Origin: Flavobacteriales bacterium
GTDB taxonomy: Bacteria > Bacteroidota > Bacteroidia > Flavobacteriales > Flavobacteriaceae
Length of the DNA: 6,633 bases
Reading direction: 5' to 3'
NCBI GenBank assembly: GCA_027031025.1
Contig: JALVEJ010000309.1
Location: forward strand, 1-6,633
The stretch's first letter is position 1, and each line of letters opens with the position of its first letter. Below the pieces are notes generated by a model. That model was not told the DNA's origin and made no database searches. It was given only the letters and a program-made list of their open reading frames with translations. Positions 1-5,425 of this stretch are shown here, piece after piece. The translations under genes were made by a program, and so were the position numbers.

Positions 1-303
1 CATCAATTTGGCAACCGTGGTATCTTCAAAACTTTCGTGTTCCATCACATGGCACCAATGACAAGCCGCATATCCAATGCTGATTATCAATAGTTTATTC
101 GTTTTTTTTGCCTCTTCGAGCGCTTTGTCTCCCCATGGCTGCCAACGCACCGGATTGTGCGCATGTTGTAGCAGATACGGACTACTTTCGTGAATTAAAG
201 CATTGGTATATTCGTGTTGTTTGGGCGTTTTCATACTTGATTGTTTTTGAGTTTGACAGCTGAAAATAATCAACAAACTGACTAAAACGATTATTTTTTT
301 CAT
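1..303 (-). CDS. DUF255 (YyaL-type) thioredoxin-fold protein, probable lipoprotein, N-terminal part only
   Basis: Reading the minus strand from the ATG at 303 gives 101 codons without a stop, and the gene continues past the left window edge. Residues 1-16 form a lipoprotein signal: MKK, a hydrophobic stretch (IIVLVSLLIIF), then S-C with Cys16 as the probable lipidated residue. From about residue 36 the sequence follows the DUF255 N-terminus closely (LIHESSPYLLQHAHNPV, W-PWG, then SIGYAACHWCHVMEHESFED). The thioredoxin-like CxxC is C81-H-W-C84. Family members are usually around 650-700 residues, with a C-terminal alpha/alpha-barrel resembling sugar epimerases, so only about one seventh is visible. 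Their biochemical role is poorly known; a redox or carbohydrate-related function is inference. An alternative start at Met24 (position 234) would make a cytoplasmic protein, but the well-formed signal and the promoter match just upstream favour 303. Confidence 0.9.
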   Translation of the reverse strand, partial: MKKIIVLVSLLIIFSCQTQKQSSMKTPKQHEYTNALIHESSPYLLQHAHNPVRWQPWGDKALEEAKKTNKLLIISIGYAACHWCHVMEHESFEDTTVAKLM

Positions 304-323
304 TAATACCGGATTTAACACAT

Positions 324-331
324 CAAAATTA
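324..331 (-). promoter_or_regulatory. Candidate -7 promoter element for the DUF255 gene
   Basis: On the minus strand this reads TAATTTTG, an exact match to the Bacteroidota -7 consensus TAnnTTTG, about 20 nt upstream of the ATG at 303. A TTTG lies further upstream on the same strand (358-355) with a spacer of 23 nt, at the long end for a -33 element. The motif is short and the region AT-rich, so a chance match is possible. Confidence 0.45.
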
Positions 332-453
332 AAGATAAAAAACGGAATTGTTTTCAAAAAAATGATAGAAAAAGTTTATAACCTAAAACGGTATTATTAA
401 AGCTGGAATTATATTTAAAGTTATATATTGTTGTTTGCATTTTTCCGCTCATT

Positions 454-469
454 ATTAGAGAATTAGAGA
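454..469. repeat. Two tandem copies of attagaga
   Basis: The octamer attagaga occurs twice head to tail (454-461 and 462-469) in the middle of the divergent intergenic region, about 150 bp from either gene start. It may be chance in AT-rich DNA or a direct-repeat binding site; nothing else in the window assigns it a role. Confidence 0.5.
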
Positions 470-619
470 AAATAACGAAAGTGCGACAATTCCTTGTGTC
501 TTCATTTTCTATAAATTAAAAGAAGAATAAAAGCAAAATATTTAAAAAAATAATTAATTCGTGTAACATTTTTCCTAATTATTCGTATTTTTAACAACTA
601 ATCTTTTAAACTTAAACTT

Positions 620-1540
620 ATGATTGCAACCCCTATCTTAATCTTTCTATTAATCATCCTGTTAGCCTCTGGTTTGTTTATTGTTAAACAACAAACAGCC
701 GTAATAGTTGAACGCTTGGGAAAATTTCATTCGGTTCGCTATGCCGGATTAAATTTTAAAATCCCGCTGATTGATACCAAGTCACGCCCAATTAATTTGC
801 GGATTCAACAACTGGATGTGATTGTCGAAACCAAAACCAAAGACGATGTTTTTGTGCACTTAAAAGTATCGACGCAATTCCAAATTCCAAAAGACCGGGT
901 CAAAGATGCCTATTACAAATTGGAAGACCCATCAGCGCAAATCACTTCTTATATTTTTGATGTTGTTAGGGCGGAAGTTCCCAAAATGCGACTTGATGAT
1001 GTTTTTGAACGCAAAGACGATATTGCCATCGCCATCAAAACAGAACTGAATGATGCTATGATGGAATATGGTTATAATATTATCAAAACGTTGGTTACCG
1101 ATATAGACCCCGATGCCCAAGTAAAAGCTGCCATGAATCGCATTAATGCTGCCGAGCGTGAAAAGGTAGCAGCACAATATGAAGGTGATGCCCAACGTAT
1201 TTTAATCGTTGAACGGGCTAAAGCCGAAGCCGAAAGTAAACGGCTTCAAGGTAAGGGTATTGCCGACCAACGACGGGAAATTGCCCGAGGATTGGAAGAA
1301 TCGGTTGATGTTTTGAATCGTGCCGGCATCAATCCGCAAGAAGCTTCGGCTTTGATTGTCATTACTCAGCATTACGACACTTTGCAAGCCATTGGTCAGG
1401 ATACAAAATCCAATTTAATCTTGTTACCCAACAATCCGAATGCTGCCAGTGAAATGCTAAACGATATGGTAGTTTCGTTGGTTGCCGCCAATAAAATCAA
1501 CAATGCCGATAATGAACCACCGGTTCAAAAAGAATCTTAA
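620..1540 (+). CDS. SPFH/Band 7 (stomatin/prohibitin-like) membrane-anchored protein, HIR-like subtype
   Basis: This is a 306-residue SPFH scaffold protein. Residues about 4-22 form one N-terminal membrane anchor, the Band 7 core spans roughly 23-180, and an Ala/Glu/Arg-rich coiled coil follows at about 165-225 (KVAAQYEGDAQ, AKAEAESKRLQGKG). Family members oligomerise into membrane rings or microdomains and often modulate membrane proteases or channels; the partner here is unknown. From memory, stretches such as RIQQLDV..ETKTKDDVFV, DAYYKL, YIFDVVRAEVPK..LDDVFE, YGYNI and DIDPD..VKAAMNRINAAER match plant hypersensitive-induced-reaction (HIR) proteins, and the C-terminal VITQHYDTLQAIG..TKSN block also fits HIR better than the QmcA/stomatin type. 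No NfeD-type partner is adjacent; the gene stands alone between a divergent and a convergent neighbour. The start is the first ATG of the frame and directly precedes the anchor. No signal peptidase site is apparent. Confidence 0.92.
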   Translation: MIATPILIFLLIILLASGLFIVKQQTAVIVERLGKFHSVRYAGLNFKIPLIDTKSRPINLRIQQLDVIVETKTKDDVFVHLKVSTQFQIPKDRVKDAYYKLEDPSAQITSYIFDVVRAEVPKMRLDDVFERKDDIAIAIKTELNDAMMEYGYNIIKTLVTDIDPDAQVKAAMNRINAAEREKVAAQYEGDAQRILIVERAKAEAESKRLQGKGIADQRREIARGLEESVDVLNRAGINPQEASALIVITQHYDTLQAIGQDTKSNLILLPNNPNAASEMLNDMVVSLVAANKINNADNEPPVQKES

Positions 1541-1560
1541 TAATAATGTATATTCAATTT

Positions 1561-1588
1561 AAAAAGCGCCCGGTAACAGGCGCTTTTT
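1561..1588. terminator. Bidirectional intrinsic terminator between the SPFH gene and pckA
   Basis: A perfect 10-bp stem (aaaaagcgcc at 1561-1570 pairing with ggcgcttttt at 1579-1588) encloses an 8-nt loop. It begins 20 nt after the SPFH stop and lies 23 nt beyond the end of pckA on the opposite strand. A GC-rich core flanked by an A-run on one side and a T-run on the other gives a U-tract in both directions, so one hairpin can end both convergent transcripts. Confidence 0.88.
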
Positions 1589-1611
1589 TTGTGATTTTTT
1601 TTCGAGAAGTT

Positions 1612-3258
1612 TTATTTTCCCGGACATTCTTTAACCACTTCCGGTTTGATATTCTTGTCGCCATAATTTTTATCAAAAGCCTTAGCAAATTCTTTGGCCA
1701 ATTTTTGGGCGGTTTTGTCATAAGCTTGTGGATCATCCCATGTATTTTTGGGAAAGAGGATTTCGGACGGCACACCCGGAACTTCTTTGGGAATATTAAG
1801 ATGAAACAAATCGTCATAAACATACTCCACATCTTTGAGTTTACCTTCCAAAGCCGCATCAACCATTTTGCGGGTAAAAGCTAATTTCATGCGTTTGCCT
1901 ACACCATAAGGTCCACCTGTCCAACCGGTATTGATGAGATATACATCCGTTTGATGTTTTTGCATCTTTTTGCCGAGCATGTCGGCATAAATATCAGGAT
2001 TCAACGGCATAAAGGGTTGTCCGAAAAAGCGTGAAAACGTGGCTTGAGGTTCAGTTACACCTGTTTCGGTTCCGGCAAGTTTTGAAGTATAGCCCATTAA
2101 GAACCATAACATGGCTTGGTTGGGGTCTAGTTTTGAAATAGGTGGTAACACGCCATAAGCATCGGCAGTTAAGAACAAAATGGTACTCGGATGCCCTGAT
2201 TTTGATGATTTTTTGATGTTTTTCAAATATTTTAACGGATAAGAAGCGCGCGAATTAGGTGTCAATCGTGTATCAAAAAAGTCAAATTTGCCATTGGGGT
2301 AAACCATAGCGTTTTCAACTATGGAGCCGTGTTTGGTATATTTGTCTTTGTGCATAACGGCATCGTAAATATCCGGTTCGCTTTCGGCAGTAATATCAAT
2401 CATTTTGGCATAACATCCGTTTTCAAAATTCGCTACGCCTTTTTTGCTCCACCCATGTTCGTCATCACCTAGTAAACGACGTTTAGGATCGGCAGACAAA
2501 GTGGTTTTTCCGGTGCCGGATAATCCGAGTAATAACGCGGCATCGCCGTTTTCTCCTTCGTTGGCAGAACAGTGTAAAGGTAAAACTTTGTGGAATGGCA
2601 GCAAATAATTCATAGTCGTGAACAACATTTTTTTCATACTGCCCATATAGGCCGACCCGATAATGACACCGATACGATTATCAAAATCGGTGGCAACAGC
2701 CATATTTGTGGTTTTACCGTTTTCCAGTTTGCGTAAAAGCCCTTCATATTTCTCAGATTGCAGTTTTTCATAAGGCACATGTAAGAGTAAAAATTCCTGA
2801 TTGGCAAAAATACTTTTGTCTATTTTTTTAGGAACAGGCCGAAACATATTATCGGTAAACAATGCCGCCAATGCATGTGTAGTTAAAGTTTTAACCGGTA
2901 AAGCATAATTAACATCGGCACCGATAACACGGTCCGTTTGATATAAATGTGGCGATTGACCCAAATATTGCAAAGCGTCTTCAACCAACATATCAAAGGT
3001 TTTTTCGTCAATTGGCAAATTGTTGGGCGACGACCAATCAATATGTTTGGCATTGGATTCCGTTTTGACGATTACAGTATCCTTTGGGCTGCGACCTGTT
3101 GATTCTTTTGGGGTCCAAGTGGCTAAGGCACCGCTTTCGGAAACTAAAGCTTCGTGGTTTTTTACGGCAGCTTTAATCATTTCTGAACGCTTCGGATTAT
3201 TCACTATATCCTTGCGATGTTTTTTAATGAAATCTTTAATTTTTTTACGGTTATTCAT
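1612..3258 (-). CDS. pckA: Phosphoenolpyruvate carboxykinase (ATP)
   Basis: PckA catalyses oxaloacetate + ATP to PEP + ADP + CO2, the first committed step of gluconeogenesis, in the cytoplasm. The 548-residue product is full length (E. coli about 540). Visible motifs in order: STGRSPKD (53-60, substrate-binding Arg region), GSAYMGSMKK (201-210, metal-binding Lys), LHCSANEG (228-235, metal-binding His229), the kinase-1a P-loop GLSGTGKTTLS (245-255), the kinase-2 motif LLGDDEHGW (262-270, metal-binding Asp), FLTADAYGVLPP (362-373) and NTGWTGGPYGVGKR (443-456). All expected catalytic residues are present. One difference is Ser207 where many family members have Glu in the YxGEMKK motif. The gene is monocistronic, ends at the shared terminator at 1561-1588, and is transcribed divergently from the saccharopine dehydrogenase gene. 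The ATG at 3258 lacks a Shine-Dalgarno sequence. Confidence 0.98.
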   Translation of the reverse strand: MNNRKKIKDFIKKHRKDIVNNPKRSEMIKAAVKNHEALVSESGALATWTPKESTGRSPKDTVIVKTESNAKHIDWSSPNNLPIDEKTFDMLVEDALQYLGQSPHLYQTDRVIGADVNYALPVKTLTTHALAALFTDNMFRPVPKKIDKSIFANQEFLLLHVPYEKLQSEKYEGLLRKLENGKTTNMAVATDFDNRIGVIIGSAYMGSMKKMLFTTMNYLLPFHKVLPLHCSANEGENGDAALLLGLSGTGKTTLSADPKRRLLGDDEHGWSKKGVANFENGCYAKMIDITAESEPDIYDAVMHKDKYTKHGSIVENAMVYPNGKFDFFDTRLTPNSRASYPLKYLKNIKKSSKSGHPSTILFLTADAYGVLPPISKLDPNQAMLWFLMGYTSKLAGTETGVTEPQATFSRFFGQPFMPLNPDIYADMLGKKMQKHQTDVYLINTGWTGGPYGVGKRMKLAFTRKMVDAALEGKLKDVEYVYDDLFHLNIPKEVPGVPSEILFPKNTWDDPQAYDKTAQKLAKEFAKAFDKNYGDKNIKPEVVKECPGK

Positions 3259-3309
3259 AAGTCATTTTTTTGGAATGTAAATTTAATATAAATTTTTAAC
3301 TCTAAAAAT

Positions 3310-3321
3310 CTGCAATTGCAG
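3310..3321. promoter_or_regulatory. Perfect 12-bp palindrome in the pckA / saccharopine dehydrogenase divergent region
   Basis: The sequence ctgcaattgcag is its own reverse complement. It lies 51 bp upstream of the pckA start codon and about 59 bp upstream of the candidate -7 element of the opposite gene, a reasonable place for a dimeric regulator to affect one or both promoters. No regulator gene is adjacent, so the role as an operator is inference. Confidence 0.4.
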
Positions 3322-3354
3322 CTTAGTTTTCACAACATCTGTATCTTGTATAAA

Positions 3355-3387
3355 TTGGTGCAAATTAATTATAATTGTTTACTTTTG
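3355..3387 (+). promoter_or_regulatory. Candidate promoter for the saccharopine dehydrogenase gene
   Basis: TACTTTTG at 3380-3387 matches the Bacteroidota -7 consensus TAnnTTTG exactly. A TTG at 3355-3357 lies 22 nt upstream, within the accepted range for a -33 element. Transcription would begin about 8 nt downstream, near 3395, leaving an AT-rich leader of about 40 nt before the ATG at 3435. This also argues against a start codon at 3375, which would lie upstream of the transcript. Confidence 0.55.
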
Positions 3388-3434
3388 AAGTCCTGTTTAA
3401 AAAACACAAAAAGGTTATAATAAAAAATAAGAAC

Positions 3435-4805
3435 ATGAAAAAAATATTATTAATAGGTGCCGGTAAATCAACCTCATCGTTGATGGCATATTTAAAACAA
3501 CATGCCGATGCTGAAAATTTACAAGTAACTATAGTTGATAAAGATTTGTCATTGGCGCAAAAAATAGTCGGAGATAATGAACATTTCACACTCAAAACCC
3601 TCAATATTTTTGATGACGTAATTCGTGGCGAATTGATTGCCAATACCGATTTGGTTATTTCCATGTTGCCGGCGCGTTTTCATATGCAAGTGGCCCTCGA
3701 TGCGGTCAAATACGGTAAACACATGGTAACCGCTTCGTATATCAGTGATGAATTGAAAGCGCTCAATGACCAAGTTGTTGCCAAAAATTTGGTGTTTATG
3801 AACGAGATTGGTTTAGACCCGGGGATTGACCATATGAGCGCTATGCGGATTATTGACAGAATCAAACAAAACGGCGGGCAAATGAAATTGTTTGAATCTT
3901 TTACCGGTGGATTGGTCGCGCCCGAAAGCGATGATAATCTGTGGCATTATAAGTTTACTTGGAATCCGCGCAATGTGGTCGTTGCCGGACAGGGTGGTGT
4001 GGCAAAATTTTTACATGCCGGACAATTTAAATACATTCCCTATCAGAAACTATTTAGACGAACCGAATTTTTAGATATAGACGGTTACGGACGTTTTGAG
4101 GCTTACCCAAATCGAGATTCATTGAAATATCAATCGGTTTACGGTTTGGAAGATGTCACAACCTTATATCGCGGCACTATCAGACGGGTTGGCTTTTCAA
4201 GGGCGTGGAATATTTTTGTGCAACTCGGGATGACTGACGATACTTATACCATGGAGAACTCAGAAAACATGACCAAGCGTGATTTTATCAACAGTTTCTT
4301 ACCATTTAGCCCTTCTGATTCCGTAGAGTTGAAACTACGGCAATATATGAAAATAGATCAAGATGATGAATTGTGGCTAAAATTGGAAGAATTGGATTTG
4401 TTTGATGGCAAAACTAAAATCGGGTTAAAAAATGCGACGCCGGCGCAAATATTGCAAAAAATATTAGAGGACAAATGGACGCTCAAACCGGATGATAAAG
4501 ACATGATTGTCATGTATCATAAATTTGGTTATAAAAAAGGAGATAAATTTAAACAAATAGATTCGCAATTAGTGGTTAAGGGTGAAGACCAAACCTATAC
4601 GGCTATGGCCAAAACCGTGGGATTGCCGGTGGCGATTGCAGCTCTTAAAATATTAAAAGGTGAGATTAAAACCCCCGGTGTGCAGTTGCCCATTATCAAA
4701 GAAGTTTACGAGCCTATTTTGCAAGAATTGGAACAATACGGTATTGTTTTTAAAGATAAAGAAGTTCCGTTTCAATGTTACAACCCGAATAAAGTAGCGG
4801 GGTAG
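3435..4805 (+). CDS. Saccharopine dehydrogenase family protein (LYS9-like, glutamate-forming type)
   Basis: The probable reaction is saccharopine + NAD(P)+ to L-glutamate + 2-aminoadipate 6-semialdehyde, the second step of lysine breakdown; bacteria with no fungal aminoadipate pathway would use it catabolically. The 456-residue product has the length of yeast Lys9. The N-terminus is a Rossmann fold (MKKILLIGAGKS, with GAG at 8-10). Family blocks follow: ISMLPA (75-80), GKHMVTASY (94-102), NEIGLDPGIDH (123-133), FTGGLVAPES (156-165), AYPNRDS (223-229) and YRGTIR (245-250), the last ones typical of the C-terminal catalytic domain. The frame stays open back to an ATG at 3375, but the start at 3435 is preferred: it begins directly at the Rossmann strand, and a promoter match lies inside the 20-codon extension. 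The lysine-ketoglutarate reductase partner is not in the window. Cofactor preference and direction cannot be read from the sequence. Confidence 0.92.
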   Translation: MKKILLIGAGKSTSSLMAYLKQHADAENLQVTIVDKDLSLAQKIVGDNEHFTLKTLNIFDDVIRGELIANTDLVISMLPARFHMQVALDAVKYGKHMVTASYISDELKALNDQVVAKNLVFMNEIGLDPGIDHMSAMRIIDRIKQNGGQMKLFESFTGGLVAPESDDNLWHYKFTWNPRNVVVAGQGGVAKFLHAGQFKYIPYQKLFRRTEFLDIDGYGRFEAYPNRDSLKYQSVYGLEDVTTLYRGTIRRVGFSRAWNIFVQLGMTDDTYTMENSENMTKRDFINSFLPFSPSDSVELKLRQYMKIDQDDELWLKLEELDLFDGKTKIGLKNATPAQILQKILEDKWTLKPDDKDMIVMYHKFGYKKGDKFKQIDSQLVVKGEDQTYTAMAKTVGLPVAIAALKILKGEIKTPGVQLPIIKEVYEPILQELEQYGIVFKDKEVPFQCYNPNKVAG

Positions 4806-4944
4806 TAATTAATTGATAAAATGATGAATTGATGAATTGATAATTTTTTTATAAAAAAATGTAAGTCAGTATTTTACAATTCAATAATATGTATTATATT
4901 TGCACGCATTTTAAAAAGAAAAGAATAACATTAAATATAAGATT
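4806..4944. other. AT-rich spacer with a short tandem repeat before HU
   Basis: The region after the saccharopine dehydrogenase stop carries gatgaatt twice in tandem (4823-4838), followed by a T-run and an A-run (about 4844-4859) that could fold only into a weak AT-only stem. No convincing intrinsic terminator is visible, so read-through toward HU is possible. The HU promoter candidate occupies the right part. Confidence 0.5.
4895..4902 (+). promoter_or_regulatory. Candidate -7 promoter element for the HU operon
   Basis: TATATTTG matches TAnnTTTG exactly, 42 nt upstream of the HU start codon. No TTG lies at the expected -33 distance; the nearest resemblance is the tttta run around 4872-4876. 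The untranslated leader would be about 35 nt and A-rich, fitting a highly expressed flavobacterial gene that does not rely on a Shine-Dalgarno sequence. Confidence 0.6.
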
Positions 4945-5232
4945 ATGACAAAAGCAGAAATTGTAGCCAAAATTGCTGATAAGACAGGATTGGACAAGAA
5001 AGATGTCTTAACAGTAGTGGAACGTTTCATGGACGAAGTTAAGGACAGTTTAGCTTCCGGTGAAAACGTATATTTAAGAGGCTTTGGAAGCTTTATTAAC
5101 AAGTATCGAGCTGAAAAAATCGGTAGAAATATTTCAAAAAATACTTCTATCAAAATTCCGGCTCATTACATTCCGGCTTTCAAACCCAGTAAAACTTTTG
5201 TAAACAAAGTAAAAGATAACGTAAAACCTTAA
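4945..5232 (+). CDS. hup: HU family DNA-binding protein
   Basis: This 95-residue protein is a nucleoid-associated HU/IHF-family subunit that dimerises and bends DNA through two beta arms. MTKAEIVAKIADKTGL opens the first helices, YLRGFGSF (43-50) is the conserved turn into the beta sheet, and the DNA-binding arm runs about 54-76 (RAEKIGRN..IKIPAHYIP), with Pro72 in the position that normally intercalates at DNA kinks. The usual NPxTG of the arm is replaced by ISKNTS, a form I recognise from Flavobacteriia. FKPSKTF (79-85) leads to the C-terminal helix. The gene has its own candidate promoter and is followed after 5 nt by the small basic ORF at 5238, so the two probably share a transcript. Length and start are normal for the family. 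Confidence 0.97.
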   Translation: MTKAEIVAKIADKTGLDKKDVLTVVERFMDEVKDSLASGENVYLRGFGSFINKYRAEKIGRNISKNTSIKIPAHYIPAFKPSKTFVNKVKDNVKP

Positions 5233-5237
5233 GAATT

Positions 5238-5330
5238 ATGCCAAGCGGAAAGAAAAGAAAAAGAAAAAAAATTGCCACTCACAAACGTAAAAAAAGAAGT
5301 AGAGCTAATAGACACAAAAAGAAAAAGTAG
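5238..5330 (+). CDS. 30-residue ultra-basic small protein, probable ribosome/RNA-associated
   Basis: The ATG at 5238 opens a 30-codon frame ending in TAG at 5328-5330. The product begins MPSGKKRKRKKIATHKR and ends SRANRHKKKK: well over half the residues are Lys, Arg or His, and there is no acidic residue. It starts 5 nt after the HU stop and precedes rng, an order I recall from other flavobacterial genomes, where a near-identical tiny protein (MPSGKKRKRHK...) is found. Composition and size resemble the smallest ribosomal proteins, such as bL36 or Thx-like peptides, which fill pockets in rRNA. A Bacteroidota-specific ribosomal protein has been reported from a flavobacterial ribosome structure, but I cannot confirm from memory that this is it. 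An rRNA-binding role is therefore inference, while the frame itself is well supported. The last codons overlap the terminator palindrome. It is short enough to be missed by routine gene calling. Confidence 0.82.
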   Translation: MPSGKKRKRKKIATHKRKKRSRANRHKKKK

Positions 5331-5350
5331 GTTAACCTACTTTTTCTTTT
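5317..5350 (+). terminator. Perfect 34-nt palindrome, probable intrinsic terminator of the HU operon
   Basis: Positions 5317-5350 are an uninterrupted inverted repeat: the left half aaaagaaaaagtaggtt is the exact reverse complement of the right half. As RNA it folds into a stem of about 15 bp with a 4-nt loop (uuaa) and a U-rich 3' arm. It includes the last codons and the TAG of the small basic gene, so the coding A-run (Lys codons) forms the 5' arm of the stem. It probably ends, or partly attenuates, transcription before rng. A-rich and T-rich arms would also let it act on the opposite strand. Confidence 0.75.
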
Positions 5351-5354
5351 AAAA

Positions 5355-5375
5355 ACGATTGTAATCGTATAATCG
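5355..5375. repeat. Inverted and direct repeats around aatcg upstream of rng
   Basis: acgatt (5355-5360) and aatcgt (5363-5368) form a 6-bp inverted repeat with a 2-nt centre, and taatcg at 5362-5367 recurs at 5370-5375, 8 bp along. The cluster lies between the terminator palindrome and the rng leader hairpin, where an rng promoter would be expected. It could be a protein-binding site; there is no independent support. Confidence 0.35.
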
Positions 5376-5393
5376 ATCATTGACATACTAACC

Positions 5394-5409
5394 GCAGACC
5401 AATGTCTGC
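5394..5409 (+). promoter_or_regulatory. Leader hairpin just upstream of the rng start codon
   Basis: gcagac (5394-5399) pairs perfectly with gtctgc (5404-5409) around a caat loop, 16 nt before the ATG at 5426. It has no following U-tract, so it is not a terminator. E. coli rne controls its own mRNA stability through structured elements in its 5' leader; a similar autoregulatory role is plausible here but inferred only from position and gene identity. Confidence 0.45.
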
Positions 5410-5425
5410 TTAAAATACAGAAGGA

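Larger units (their letters stand above)
304..619. other. Divergent intergenic region (316 bp) without a gene
   Basis: This very AT-rich stretch separates the leftward DUF255 gene from the rightward SPFH gene. No reading frame of note, RNA gene or strong terminator is visible; the longest plus-strand ATG frame I followed (from 363) stops after 12 codons. It holds the DUF255 promoter candidate at 324-331, two perfect tandem copies of attagaga at 454-469, and a weak TAnnTTTG-like octamer (TATTTTTA, 586-593) that could serve the SPFH gene. No Shine-Dalgarno sequence precedes the ATG at 620; the last bases are A/T-rich, as is usual in Bacteroidota. Confidence 0.6.

Noticed and set aside
932..1387. 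Minus-strand frames of 61-87 codons inside the SPFH gene
   Set aside because: They are antisense to a well-conserved Band 7 domain and show no domain or start context of their own.
1554..1862. Minus-strand frame of 102 codons at the end of pckA
   Set aside because: It overlaps the PckA C-terminus in another frame and crosses the terminator; the PckA motifs fix the true frame.
1546..1884. Plus-strand frame of 112 codons after the SPFH gene
   Set aside because: It begins before the terminator hairpin, runs antisense through the 3' end of pckA, and its composition is that of a shadow frame.
3278..3285. TAAATTTA as a pckA promoter element
   Set aside because: It differs from TAnnTTTG at the final G, is itself an AT palindrome expected by chance in this composition, and has no clear -33 partner.
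3365..3865. Several minus-strand frames of 60-100 codons antisense to the saccharopine dehydrogenase
   Set aside because: The plus-strand protein has continuous family motifs here; the antisense frames show no recognisable domain and look like shadows.
4840..4859. T-run followed by A-run as a terminator for the saccharopine dehydrogenase
   Set aside because: The stem would be almost entirely A-U pairs without a GC core and with no U-tract after it, so termination is not convincing.
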